A DNA stretch of 52,742 nt from Candidatus Enterocloster faecavium. GTDB lineage: Bacteria > Bacillota > Clostridia > Lachnospirales > Lachnospiraceae. Positions 18,495 to 27,574 of the stretch are shown one piece after another. A program made the position numbers and the translations under genes. The stretch covers positions 1-52,742 of the forward strand of contig DWYS01000116.1 of assembly GCA_019118585.1 (NCBI GenBank), given 5' to 3'. Every line of letters begins with the position of its first letter. Positions within the stretch are counted from its first letter, which is position 1. A model generated the notes under the pieces. The model saw nothing but the letters and a program-made list of their open reading frames with translations, did not search any database and was not told where the DNA came from.

Positions 18495-19219
18495 TGGCGA
18501 AGCTTCATCCATTTGATTCCCGCCGCCGTCAAAACAATCAGATACAGGGCGCAAACCCCGAAGAAAAGAGGGCCCTTCGCCCTCAGCACATCCTCCGACC
18601 GATTGGAATTCATCCCCAGGAGCATCTGAGAGTAGGGCCAGAATATACCCGCCCTGCTGTTGGCTCCCAGAAGGCCCGTCACTCCGCCTAAAACTCCGAG
18701 GATAATGGGAAGCGAAAAATTGGGTATCAGAAAGGCCGCCAGATACTGAAGGGCAGCGATCACAAATGCTCCCGGAATCCCCCTGGCCATCCAGAGCCAA
18801 ATCTGTCCGGGTACAGGCATGGGAAGCCCCGCCCATCTTCCAGCCAGAAGAAACAGGCCCAGAAACCAGAGCATAGTCAGAACAGTCAGCTCCCATACCA
18901 GCACCAGTTTTGCCAGGTATATGGTCCACAGGGGAAGCGGCCTGGCAAACAGGGCATTCCGGTTTCCGCCGAAGTTCTCGTATCTCCACAGGAAGGCGCA
19001 GTAGGTTCCGATCAGAGGCGCAAAGAAAAAGGTTGCAAAAAACATCGTCACCTGGGTCCACAGGGAATACCACTCCGATTCCAGAATATCCAGATTGGCC
19101 AAATAATTTCCGGTTCCCAGGAGAATGGGAATTATGGGGATCATCAGAAAGGCAGGCCAGAGCAATGTCCCCCTGGCTTTCAGCCGCTCACAGTAAACCG
19201 CTTTTTTCAGCATTTGCAT
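18491..19219 (-). CDS. ABC-2 type permease, lantibiotic-immunity-like
   Basis: Six-TM-type hydrophobic pattern; adjacent to second permease and ATPase. Confidence 0.75.
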   Translation of the reverse strand: MQMLKKAVYCERLKARGTLLWPAFLMIPIIPILLGTGNYLANLDILESEWYSLWTQVTMFFATFFFAPLIGTYCAFLWRYENFGGNRNALFARPLPLWTIYLAKLVLVWELTVLTMLWFLGLFLLAGRWAGLPMPVPGQIWLWMARGIPGAFVIAALQYLAAFLIPNFSLPIILGVLGGVTGLLGANSRAGIFWPYSQMLLGMNSNRSEDVLRAKGPLFFGVCALYLIVLTAAGIKWMKLRH

Positions 19220-19234
19220 TTCATTTTCCTCCTG

Positions 19235-19996
19235 CTAAATCATTTCCCGAACTGCGGACAGAAATCGTTTCTGCCCTCTCAGATAAATCAAGACCGCTGC
19301 CAAAGCTAAAAATACCGCCCATATCACCCGATAACCGGTCCAATAGCATGTGGTATACCGGTTTGCCTCATCGTAAATGTACCCCGCGTTGCACAAAACT
19401 CCATAGTATCCCCAGGGGATGACGTACCGCAGGGGAAAATCAGGCAAAAACCAGGAAAACAGCCCTGCAAAGGTGCCTCCTATGCTGATCAAGACCGGCG
19501 TCAGCTGATTGGAAAACCACAAAGACAGATTCAGCTGAAGGATAAAAATAGCCGTACCCGCTAAAAACAGGGTAAAAAACAGCTGAAATCCCCTAAGCAG
19601 AGAGGCTCCGCCTGCCGGCACGGCTAAGACCTCATAGATGCCGCACTCCAGAAGGCTTAAAACCGTCAGATTGAGGATCCCCGTCAGAACCTTTCCCCGG
19701 TAAACCGCTTCAGGTTCCTCAATGGTGCAGATCCATTTATAGGTATTGCCCATCTGTTCCATATCACACAGACGGCAGGCCAGGGCCGCCAGAGTAATCG
19801 GCACCAAAATGGTACTGATCAACAGAAGGTTCAGGTAAATCATGATCCTCTGGTCATTGATGCCGCTGGCATCCGATTTTCCAAAAGACCACCCCATCCA
19901 CAGAGCCGTCAGCAGAAATACCGCAGCAAACAGCAGGGGAATCCCTCTGCGCCGCAGCTTCAGCCATTCCAGCCAAAGGACCGTTCCCATTTTCAT
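19235..19996 (-). CDS. ABC-2 type permease, lantibiotic-immunity-like
   Basis: Hydrophobic permease, 4-bp overlap with the ATPase gene. Confidence 0.75.
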   Translation of the reverse strand: MKMGTVLWLEWLKLRRRGIPLLFAAVFLLTALWMGWSFGKSDASGINDQRIMIYLNLLLISTILVPITLAALACRLCDMEQMGNTYKWICTIEEPEAVYRGKVLTGILNLTVLSLLECGIYEVLAVPAGGASLLRGFQLFFTLFLAGTAIFILQLNLSLWFSNQLTPVLISIGGTFAGLFSWFLPDFPLRYVIPWGYYGVLCNAGYIYDEANRYTTCYWTGYRVIWAVFLALAAVLIYLRGQKRFLSAVREMI

Positions 19997-20910
19997 AATC
20001 CCGCCTCCTTCACCATCCCCAGATAAAGGTCCTCCAGGCTCTGTTTTTCTTCCTCCACCCGGTAAAGGTCGATGCCGCTTTCTACCAGACGGCGGAGAAG
20101 AACGGCCAGGGTTCTGTCCGGAAGCTTCGGACAGACCAGCCCCTCAGGCCCAACCTGAGCCAAAACCCCTGCCTGCTCCCTGAAGAGGCGGGCCGCTCCT
20201 TCCTGGTCGGAGGTCCTAAGGATCAGACGGCTCTGACTCCTGGCGCGCAGCATGGCCAGAGTGTCCTGAAAAATCAGCTTCCCGCCGGAAATCATTCCAA
20301 TGTGGTCCGCTGTCTGCTCCACTTCTGCCAGCAGATGGCTGGAGATCATTACCGTCATGCCGTACTGTTTGGGAAGCTCCTGGATCAGGCTGCGCATCTC
20401 ATGGATTCCCGCAGGGTCCAGGCCATTTGTTGGCTCATCCAGCAGCACCAGCTTTGGAGAGCCCAAGAGTGCATTTGCCAGTCCCAGCCGCTGTTTCATC
20501 CCAAGGGAAAAATGGGCGGTTTTCTTCTTTTCCTGACCTTTCAGCCGCACGATCTCCAGAACGCGGTCAATCTCTGTTTCCGGCAGATTTCTCAGAATGC
20601 AGCTGATCTTCAGATTCTCCCTGGCGGTTAAATTTCCGTAATAGGAAGGATTTTCAATCAGAGAGCCGGTATCCTTTAAAATTGCCACCCGGTTTTTCTC
20701 TCCCATCTGCCTTCCTCCGATCCAGATCTGTCCCTGGTCGGGATGCACCAGCCCCAGAATCATTTTCATCGTGGTACTTTTACCCGCCCCGTTGGGTCCC
20801 AAAAAGCCGTAAATTGCCCTTCCCGGCACCTGCAGCTTTACTCCGTCCACCGCCGGCTTTCCGTGAAAACGCTTCATCAGGTTTTCCGTCCGTATCATCA
20901 TCTCTTCCAT
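19993..20910 (-). CDS. ABC transporter ATP-binding protein (BcrA/LanF-like)
   Basis: GFLGPNGAGKSTTMKMILGL Walker A, FSLGMKQRLGLANALLGSPKLVLLDEPTNGLDP. Confidence 0.93.
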   Translation of the reverse strand: MEEMMIRTENLMKRFHGKPAVDGVKLQVPGRAIYGFLGPNGAGKSTTMKMILGLVHPDQGQIWIGGRQMGEKNRVAILKDTGSLIENPSYYGNLTARENLKISCILRNLPETEIDRVLEIVRLKGQEKKKTAHFSLGMKQRLGLANALLGSPKLVLLDEPTNGLDPAGIHEMRSLIQELPKQYGMTVMISSHLLAEVEQTADHIGMISGGKLIFQDTLAMLRARSQSRLILRTSDQEGAARLFREQAGVLAQVGPEGLVCPKLPDRTLAVLLRRLVESGIDLYRVEEEKQSLEDLYLGMVKEAGL

Positions 20911-20980
20911 TGCTCTGTTTCTCCTTGTCTGTCACGATCAGCGCTTTCCTACGCTTTTCCTGAAGTTTGATCTCGAACCT

Positions 20981-21034
20981 ATCTTACCTGAAAAGCCTTA
21001 TGCCTTCCTGTTTCCTGCCTTAATTTTCCCTTAA
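20981..21034 (-). promoter_or_regulatory. Candidate OmpR-family response-regulator binding array upstream of the ABC operon
   Basis: Plus-strand CCTTAT (20996), CCTGTT (21007), CCTTAA (21018), CCTTAA (21029), all in 11-bp phase; candidate -10 TAAGAT at 20981-20986 on the minus strand. Confidence 0.5.
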
Positions 21035-21119
21035 ATCTTCCCTCCTCGCCTTCCGAATTTTCTCCAGCCCGCTATAATGGAGGAAGGAAAATGTTTGGAC
21101 TGATAAAGGATGGTGTACC

Positions 21120-21827
21120 ATGAATTTAACCGATGCAAGAATTTTGATCGTGGACGACAATCAGGAACTGTGCCAGATGGTCCGGCAAATCTGTCTGCAG
21201 GAAGGATTTAGCCGGGTTGAGTCCGTCTCCTCCTGCTCCCAGGCGGAACAGCTGCTCCGTCAGAGCTCTGTGGATTTTCTGATCTTAGATGTGAATATGC
21301 CCTTTGAGGACGGATTTTCTTTTTTTCAGCGAATGAAATCCTTTTTGGACAGCAGGAGAATCCCGGTTCTTTTTTTATCCGCAAGGGATCAGGATGAGGA
21401 CCGGCTTTTGGGACTGGGGCTGGGGGCAGACGACTATATGACAAAGCCGTTTCTTCCCAGAGAGCTGATCCTGCGGCTGAAGGCGATCCTGCGCAGGACC
21501 TGGGGGCCTGAGGATTCCCGCCCTCCGGTCTGCTTCATCGGAAAGCGGCAGGCGGACCTGTCCGCCGGGGTCATCCGTCTGCCGGACGGAGGAGCCGTTT
21601 CCCTGACCAACAAGGAATTTCAGCTTTTAAAACTGTTTTTGGAAAACCCCGGTCGCATTCTTACCTTTGATCAGCTGTCGGAAGCCGTGTGGGGCGAAAA
21701 TTATTTTGGATATGAAAATACTTTAACCGTACACATTCGAAAGCTTCGGGAGAAAATCGAGGAGACGCCCTCGGAACCGGAACATTTGATTACCATAAAA
21801 GGATTGGGGTACCGGATGGATCTATGA
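21120..21827 (+). CDS. OmpR-family response regulator
   Basis: ILIVDDNQELCQM, LILDVNMPFEDG, C-terminal winged helix YENTLTVHIRKLREKIEETPSEPEHLITIKGLGYRMDL. Confidence 0.96.
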   Translation: MNLTDARILIVDDNQELCQMVRQICLQEGFSRVESVSSCSQAEQLLRQSSVDFLILDVNMPFEDGFSFFQRMKSFLDSRRIPVLFLSARDQDEDRLLGLGLGADDYMTKPFLPRELILRLKAILRRTWGPEDSRPPVCFIGKRQADLSAGVIRLPDGGAVSLTNKEFQLLKLFLENPGRILTFDQLSEAVWGENYFGYENTLTVHIRKLREKIEETPSEPEHLITIKGLGYRMDL

Positions 21828-23194
21828 AAAGCCTGATGAGAATTTACGTTCGCTATCTTGTAACCGCCCTGGCGCTGATTGCGGGGTTCGTGGTGATTCA
21901 GATTCTGATTTTGTCCGGAATCGCCTCAAAGCTCTATGGAAACAGCGGAGCTGACAGCCTCAGAATCAGTACGGCCTATGAACTTTTGGAGCAGGAACCC
22001 CAGAAGGCCTGCGATTATCTCAGGGAGCAGGGCGCCGCCTTTGCCATGCTTTTGGACCAGGAGGGAAATCCCTGCTGGACCTATCAGCTTCCCGGAGAAC
22101 TGGATCACACCTATTCCATTACCCAGGTAGCCTCTTTTACCCGGTGGTATCTGAGCGATTACCCCGTTTCCGTCTGGGGCGGTGACCTTGGACTTTTGGT
22201 AGTGGGATATCCCAAAGGAACCGTGTGGAATTATTACATCCATCAGGACATGAAGGGACTGATGGGGATCCTGACTTATTTCATGCTCAGCATCCCCATC
22301 ACCATCGCTGCGGCAGTTCTGATTCTTCTGGTATGCGGATTCCGGTATTACCGGAAAATGCGGGTTCTGGCAGACGCCGTCGGCCAGCTGGCCCTGGGGG
22401 AGAGCGTCCACCTTCCAGAGAGCGGAGCCATGAGGGAAATCTCCTGCACCATCAACCAAACCTCCGACCGCCTCAGCGCCCAGCGCAGCCAGCTGGAGCA
22501 GCGGGATTTAGCCAGGTCGGAATGGATTCGCGGCGTTTCCCATGATATCCGCACGCCCCTTTCCCTGATCCTAGGGTACGCAGACCTGATCGAGCGTCAA
22601 CTGGGGCCGGCAGACGAACTTGGGAAAAAAGCAGGTCTAATCCGCCGTCAAAGTCTGCGCATCCAGAAACTCATCGAAGATTTGAATCTGACTTCGCGTC
22701 TGGAATACCAGATGCAGCCTCTCCGCCTCAAGGAGGTCTGCCCGGCTGTGGTGCTGCGCAAGGTGGCTGCGGACTTTTTGAATACGCTCTCCAGCCCGGA
22801 GCGATACCCGTTTTCCATCCAAATCCATCCGGAATTTGAGCGGTTCTCCCTCCAGGCTGACGAGGAGCTTCTGTTCCGGGCCTTTCAGAACATCCTCGGA
22901 AATTCCGTCCGCCACAATCCCGGCGGCTGCCATCTATCCGCAGAGGCGCTGATGGAGACTGACCGCGCAGTAATCGTCTTTTCGGACAGCGGACCGGGGC
23001 TGCCTCCCCCCATCCGCCGCTATCTCAACGAAGGGATCCTTCCGGACCCGCAGCTCCATCTGATGGGTCTCAAGATCGTCCGGCAGATTATAGAGGCCTC
23101 CGGGGGCAGCGTTTCCTCCGGCCCTGACGGCTGCAAGATCTTCATCCGCTTTCCTGCTCCTTCAGAAGCCCCCAAAACTTCCTCTAAGCAGTAA
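21824..23194 (+). CDS. Sensor histidine kinase
   Basis: VSHDIRTPLSLILGYADLI H-box, NILGNSVRHNPGG N-box; 4-bp overlap with the regulator. Confidence 0.95.
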   Translation: MKSLMRIYVRYLVTALALIAGFVVIQILILSGIASKLYGNSGADSLRISTAYELLEQEPQKACDYLREQGAAFAMLLDQEGNPCWTYQLPGELDHTYSITQVASFTRWYLSDYPVSVWGGDLGLLVVGYPKGTVWNYYIHQDMKGLMGILTYFMLSIPITIAAAVLILLVCGFRYYRKMRVLADAVGQLALGESVHLPESGAMREISCTINQTSDRLSAQRSQLEQRDLARSEWIRGVSHDIRTPLSLILGYADLIERQLGPADELGKKAGLIRRQSLRIQKLIEDLNLTSRLEYQMQPLRLKEVCPAVVLRKVAADFLNTLSSPERYPFSIQIHPEFERFSLQADEELLFRAFQNILGNSVRHNPGGCHLSAEALMETDRAVIVFSDSGPGLPPPIRRYLNEGILPDPQLHLMGLKIVRQIIEASGGSVSSGPDGCKIFIRFPAPSEAPKTSSKQ

Positions 23195-24533
23195 AGTGGT
23201 CCAGGCGGATATCCGTATACCAGTAGCCGAACCGGCCGCCCGGAGCAGACTGCCTCTTCGCCAGAACAAAATGCGGAAAGCCGAACATGGAGGCCATGTA
23301 CTTTTCGTTGCTGTAGTAGTTGCCCGGCACTCCCAAGATGTAGCGGCTTCCCTTCCCGTCCGGGTCTCCCACCTTGGCCAGGATCAGATAACGGTAATTG
23401 TAGTAGCCGTGAAGCAAAAAGCTGTTGTTCCCATAGGTCCAGATCTCCCTCGGCATAAGGCCGATATCCTGAGGTTTTATGGTCAGGATCTCACAGCCGC
23501 CGGTGCAGTCAAATGCCTGGATCTTGGGCCATCTTCTGGAGAACATCTCCCACAGCTGTCCCGGACGCATGGCTGCCTTCTCCTCCTGTTCCAGCTGCTC
23601 CAAAATGCCCGGGTCTTCCAAGATCAGCTCCTGCGGTTCCGGAGACGGTTTTTCTGAAGGTGCCGGCCCTTCCGGCGGCTTTGAAACTTCCGCTTCCGCC
23701 GGGCGCTCCATCTCCTGGGAAACTTCCGGCTCTGCCGGACGCTCCGCCTCTTTGGAAACTTCCGGCTCTGCCGGACGCTCCGCCTCCTTGGAAACTTCCG
23801 GTTCCATCTGAAGACCCGGCCTCGCCTGGGCTTCCTTCGCTCTCTGGAAGACGCCGTTTCCAAAGGGGCGGCCTGCTATGCGGTTTTCCCTCATCTCCTC
23901 CTGCAGAATATCCCGTCTGTTGTCCATCACGTTCAGAAAAGAGGGGATGGACGGTTCCTCAGGCGCCGCGGGCACAGACTCCTCCTTTAAATCTTTCACA
24001 GGCCGGATATCATACAGGGGCTCTGCCCCGGACTGGCTTTTTTCTTTCTCCCGCTTTTCATTTTCCAGGATCTCCTCATCCAGTTTTGCCGCAATCTCTT
24101 TTGCCTCCTGGGCCAGTTCTTCGTCCTTCTTCTCCTTTGGCGGAGCCGTTTCTTCCAGCTCTACCTGAGCCGCGTGGGCTACCGCATCTTCCCAAATCGT
24201 CCGGTAGGAACGCCACTCGTCAGAGGGCTCGTGGATGGAGAGCCCATAACATTCCTCCATAGGGATCCCGGAATCCCCCACGTTGTCCACTGCCACCGAA
24301 GCCCTAAACTCCCCGGAACCGCCCCGAATGAAAATATTTCCCAGGCCAATTTCTTTTCCCGGAGAGAGCAGATAAACCCCCAGGTCGCTCCCTCCCACAT
24401 AGACCTTCTTCACATTAATACTGAGCCTGCACTGCCCGTTTCTGGACTCCAGCTTTACAAATCCGATATTTTTTCCCTTTATATCCCCTTCATATGCATA
24501 AATATAGGATATCAGTCTCCTGTAATTTGCCAT
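23184..24533 (-). CDS. Uncharacterised protein with repeat-containing linker (DUF6128-like)
   Basis: Conserved-looking N- and C-terminal domains joined by a Glu/Pro-rich repeat linker. Confidence 0.65.
   Translation of the reverse strand: MANYRRLISYIYAYEGDIKGKNIGFVKLESRNGQCRLSINVKKVYVGGSDLGVYLLSPGKEIGLGNIFIRGGSGEFRASVAVDNVGDSGIPMEECYGLSIHEPSDEWRSYRTIWEDAVAHAAQVELEETAPPKEKKDEELAQEAKEIAAKLDEEILENEKREKEKSQSGAEPLYDIRPVKDLKEESVPAAPEEPSIPSFLNVMDNRRDILQEEMRENRIAGRPFGNGVFQRAKEAQARPGLQMEPEVSKEAERPAEPEVSKEAERPAEPEVSQEMERPAEAEVSKPPEGPAPSEKPSPEPQELILEDPGILEQLEQEEKAAMRPGQLWEMFSRRWPKIQAFDCTGGCEILTIKPQDIGLMPREIWTYGNNSFLLHGYYNYRYLILAKVGDPDGKGSRYILGVPGNYYSNEKYMASMFGFPHFVLAKRQSAPGGRFGYWYTDIRLDHFTA
23683..23811. 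repeat. 36-bp in-frame tandem repeat (about 3.5 copies)
   Basis: GAAACTTCCGGCTCTGCCGGACGCTCCGCCTCTTTG-type units beginning at 23683, 23719, 23755 and 23791. Confidence 0.95.
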
Positions 24534-24613
24534 ACGTTCACCTCACCTTGATTGGTTGCACGGTTTTTGCCCCTGGTATCATTCTATGCACATGGTCGGG
24601 AAAAGTATGACAA

Positions 24614-24655
24614 AAAGGCCCCGGAAAGAGCAGATTCTCTTTCCAGGGCCCGTCA
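24614..24655 (-). terminator. Rho-independent terminator of the SSS gene
   Basis: Minus strand GGCCCTGGAAAGAG...CTCTTTCCGGGGCCTTTTT. Confidence 0.9.
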
Positions 24656-24697
24656 GGAGCTTCCCCCTGTTTTTTCGTTGTCCTGTTCTGATGTGTG

Positions 24698-26125
24698 TTA
24701 TTCGTCCAGGAAGGCAGGCGGCGCTGCCGGCTTGCCCATTGCCCTCTCAATCTTTGTGGTCAGTACAAAGGAGAGGCAGCCCAGGGCGGCGCCGAACACA
24801 ATGGCCAGAATCCCAAAGGGTTCTCCCAGAATCTGCCATACCACTGCAGCCACAGAACCCACCACCACGCTGACAATTCCGGCGTTTTTGGTGGCCCCGG
24901 GCATAGCCAGTCCCAGCCCGTAGGCGGCAAAGGGGCCGGCGGAACGGAGGGCGAACGCAAACAGATTCAGGGTCACGATGCTGATATTCAGCATCGCAAT
25001 CAGCATCGCGCACAGACCGATGACTATGTTGCACACTCTGGTCATGATCAGGGTCTGGCGGTCCGTAATATCGGGGTTAAAATATCTCTGATAAATGTCT
25101 TTCACAAAGATCGTGGAGGAGCAAAGCAGGTTGGAGTCGCTGCTGGACATGGTAGCCGCGATGATAGCCGCGGAAACCAGGCCGGTGATAATGGGAGGAG
25201 CGTAGCTCTTGGTGGCAAACATCAGCGCCGTGGTCCCAGCTCCTCCGTCCAGCCCCGGATCCTCTGCCAGCGCCACCAGACCGATCAAAGCCGGGATGAA
25301 GGCCATGAGAGCCATCATCAGAGCAGAAAGCCAGGCTGCCTTGCGGGCCGTGCCCTCGTCCTCGGAGGAGGCGAAACGGCTGACGATTTCCGGACCGGAC
25401 AGGAAGGTACAGAAATAATTCAGGATCAGGCTGATAATGGTAAACCAGCCAACCTTGGTGAAATCCAGCTCTTCAGCAGGAAGCTTTGCCGTTACCGCCT
25501 CCCAGCCGCCTGCGCCCTGGATAATAAAGGGCAGGGAGATCAGAAGGCCGCCAAAAATAATGATCCACTGGAACAGGTCCGCGATGGAATCCGCGATCAG
25601 TCCGCCCATGCTGGTGTAGAACAGCACAAGAGCCGTAGCCAGCACCACGCAGATCCGGATATCCAGGCTGGTCAGGGAGCTGACCACGGAACCGGCAGCC
25701 AGGATCTGGGACGCCGTCAGACAGAACAGGGAGACAATGTTCAGCACCGCGGAAATGGTGCCTACGCCGCTTCCAAACCGGCGGGTGATCACTTCGGGAA
25801 TCGTGTAGGCCATAGCCTTGCGGATCTTCGGCGCAAAGTAAGCCAGGGGAATCATTGCCACCGAAGCTGCCAGCACATACCATCCGGCTGAAAGTCCCCA
25901 TCCGCTGAACGCTCTGGTGGCAACTCCGGTGGTGCTGCCGCCGCCCACATTGTTGGCAGACAGAGAGGCCGCCACAAAGAGAAGCCCGATCCGGCGTCCG
26001 CCCAGCAGATAGTCATTGCTGTTTTTGATCATAAACTTGTTGGAGAGGAAGCCAATGGACAGCATTCCGATCAGATATATGATCAGAATGATCATGGGCA
26101 GTACCTCGATCTGCATTTGTACCAT
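24698..26125 (-). CDS. Sodium:solute symporter (SSS family)
   Basis: NDYLLGGRRIGLLFVAASLSANNVGGGSTTGVATRAFSGWGLSAGWYVLA. Confidence 0.9.
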   Translation of the reverse strand: MVQMQIEVLPMIILIIYLIGMLSIGFLSNKFMIKNSNDYLLGGRRIGLLFVAASLSANNVGGGSTTGVATRAFSGWGLSAGWYVLAASVAMIPLAYFAPKIRKAMAYTIPEVITRRFGSGVGTISAVLNIVSLFCLTASQILAAGSVVSSLTSLDIRICVVLATALVLFYTSMGGLIADSIADLFQWIIIFGGLLISLPFIIQGAGGWEAVTAKLPAEELDFTKVGWFTIISLILNYFCTFLSGPEIVSRFASSEDEGTARKAAWLSALMMALMAFIPALIGLVALAEDPGLDGGAGTTALMFATKSYAPPIITGLVSAAIIAATMSSSDSNLLCSSTIFVKDIYQRYFNPDITDRQTLIMTRVCNIVIGLCAMLIAMLNISIVTLNLFAFALRSAGPFAAYGLGLAMPGATKNAGIVSVVVGSVAAVVWQILGEPFGILAIVFGAALGCLSFVLTTKIERAMGKPAAPPAFLDE

Positions 26126-26170
26126 ACCATACCCTCCTTATAATGGAAAAGAGATTGAAAAGCTGATTTC

Positions 26171-26199
26171 ACTATAACATATATGGGGGGTAAATGCAA
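26171..26199 (-). promoter_or_regulatory. Promoter of the SSS gene
   Basis: TTGCAT - 17 bp - TATAGT on the minus strand. Confidence 0.7.
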
Positions 26200-26318
26200 A
26201 TATTTTGTGAATAATATTGAAAATATGAAAATTTTTTAGGTCTGAATTGTAATTTATTTTCGCTTATCGCCCATTCTCTTCCTGCTTTATGTGCAGGTTA
26301 TGTGTGCTGATATGATAA

Positions 26319-26352
26319 AGAAGGCTTCCGGATTCCGCCGAAAGCCTTCTCT
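26319..26352 (-). terminator. Terminator of the MarR/lipoprotein operon
   Basis: AGAAGGCTT...AAGCCTTCT inverted repeat 3' of the lipoprotein gene. Confidence 0.8.
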
Positions 26353-26372
26353 GATTCGATATTTCAGGAAAT

Positions 26373-26954
26373 CTATGCTCCTATGCTGCTGTAATCATCC
26401 CGATATTCCAGAACATCTCCATCGCCCTGCTGAATCTGGTCTCCGGAATAGTTTGCCCCATTGACCAGAAGCTTCAATGTGGACAGCTGATAATTTTCAA
26501 TGAAGGTGTTCCCAATCTCTGTCAAGAACATCTCGTCCGGACAGCCCTCCTCGCTGACTGCCTGGTTCAGGTCCAGCGTACCAGCTGCATCCTCGCCTTC
26601 TCCCTCAACCGTGAAGGACAGGACCTCCGTACCAGCCGTCAGAACGCCATACTCCACCAGCTTGTCCACCAGCTCCTGAGCGTCCATCTGGTCGGTACTC
26701 ATGGAATCCATGGACTGGACAATGGCATCCTCCACATCACTTCCATGATAAACGGAGATGATCGCTACCGGGTCAACATTTGGATCCGGCACCTTGTCGC
26801 TGGCTCCTCCTGTCGTCATAGGGATCTCCGGTGTCTCCGCTGTCTGGGAATCCCCCGCAGCTGTCTGAGTCTGCTCCGCAGTCGGAGAGCATGCCGCAAG
26901 GGCTGCCACCGCCAGCGCTGCAGTTAAAATGAACGCAAACCATTTCTTCATCAC
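26373..26954 (-). CDS. Putative lipoprotein
   Basis: Signal peptide with lipobox (MMKKWFAFILTAALAVAALAAC). Confidence 0.75.
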   Translation of the reverse strand: MMKKWFAFILTAALAVAALAACSPTAEQTQTAAGDSQTAETPEIPMTTGGASDKVPDPNVDPVAIISVYHGSDVEDAIVQSMDSMSTDQMDAQELVDKLVEYGVLTAGTEVLSFTVEGEGEDAAGTLDLNQAVSEEGCPDEMFLTEIGNTFIENYQLSTLKLLVNGANYSGDQIQQGDGDVLEYRDDYSSIGA

Positions 26955-26978
26955 TGTAATCTTGCCTCCTTTAGTCCT

Positions 26979-27440
26979 CTAAAAGCCTCTGAACCAGGAA
27001 TTCAGCTTTGTCAGGGCTCTTGTCAGAGCTTCCAGCTCTTCTGGTGTCAATTCCTTTACTATACTGTCGATCATAGATTGGCGAAAACTGTCATGATGCT
27101 TAAATACATCCTTTCCCCTGGCCGACAGGGAAATCAACACCACTCTCCGATCCTCGCTGCTGCGCTGCCGGATTACATAACCCTTTTTTACAAGACTGTT
27201 GACGGCTATGGTCAAAGTTCCGACCGTCACCGACAATGCCCTGGCTACGGATGACATGCTTTTTGGTTCGCCTGCTCCGATGGCCTCAATCACATGCAGA
27301 TCGTTCATAGTTATATCCGGATAGCCCAGCTCCCGGACCGCTTTCTGTTCAATTCCGGAAATATCCCGGAACAAATTCACCAGCACATCGTTCAGCGTTT
27401 CATACGTTCCCACGTTTTTTCCTTTCGTTTCCCGCTTCAA
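26979..27440 (-). CDS. MarR-family transcriptional regulator
   Basis: MSSVARALSVTVGTLTIAVNSLVKKGYVIRQRSSEDRRVVLISLSARGKDVFKHH. Confidence 0.93.
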   Translation of the reverse strand: MKRETKGKNVGTYETLNDVLVNLFRDISGIEQKAVRELGYPDITMNDLHVIEAIGAGEPKSMSSVARALSVTVGTLTIAVNSLVKKGYVIRQRSSEDRRVVLISLSARGKDVFKHHDSFRQSMIDSIVKELTPEELEALTRALTKLNSWFRGF

Positions 27441-27574
27441 AAAAGCTTCCTACTGATTGTACAGTATTTTAGAAATTCATACAACCCCCTAAATCCTTAT
27501 GAAATTCTTAAAAGACTGTCATTTTTAGCAGTTTTCACCAAATGTTCACATTCGCCCCAGACCCTTATTCCTTC

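Noticed and set aside
18114-19073. 319-aa minus ORF
   Set aside because: Antisense to the nrdG-like gene and out of frame with the ABC permease; shadow ORF in GC-rich DNA.
23683-23811. Possible CRISPR-like repeat
   Set aside because: Units are contiguous without spacers and encode an in-frame protein repeat.
23513-24262. 249-aa Pro-rich plus ORF
   Set aside because: Antisense to the repeat region of the 449-aa protein; periodicity comes from the 36-bp repeat.
24695-25891. 398-aa plus ORF
   Set aside because: Antisense to the SSS symporter; low-complexity Gly/Gln/Arg-rich translation typical of shadow frames.
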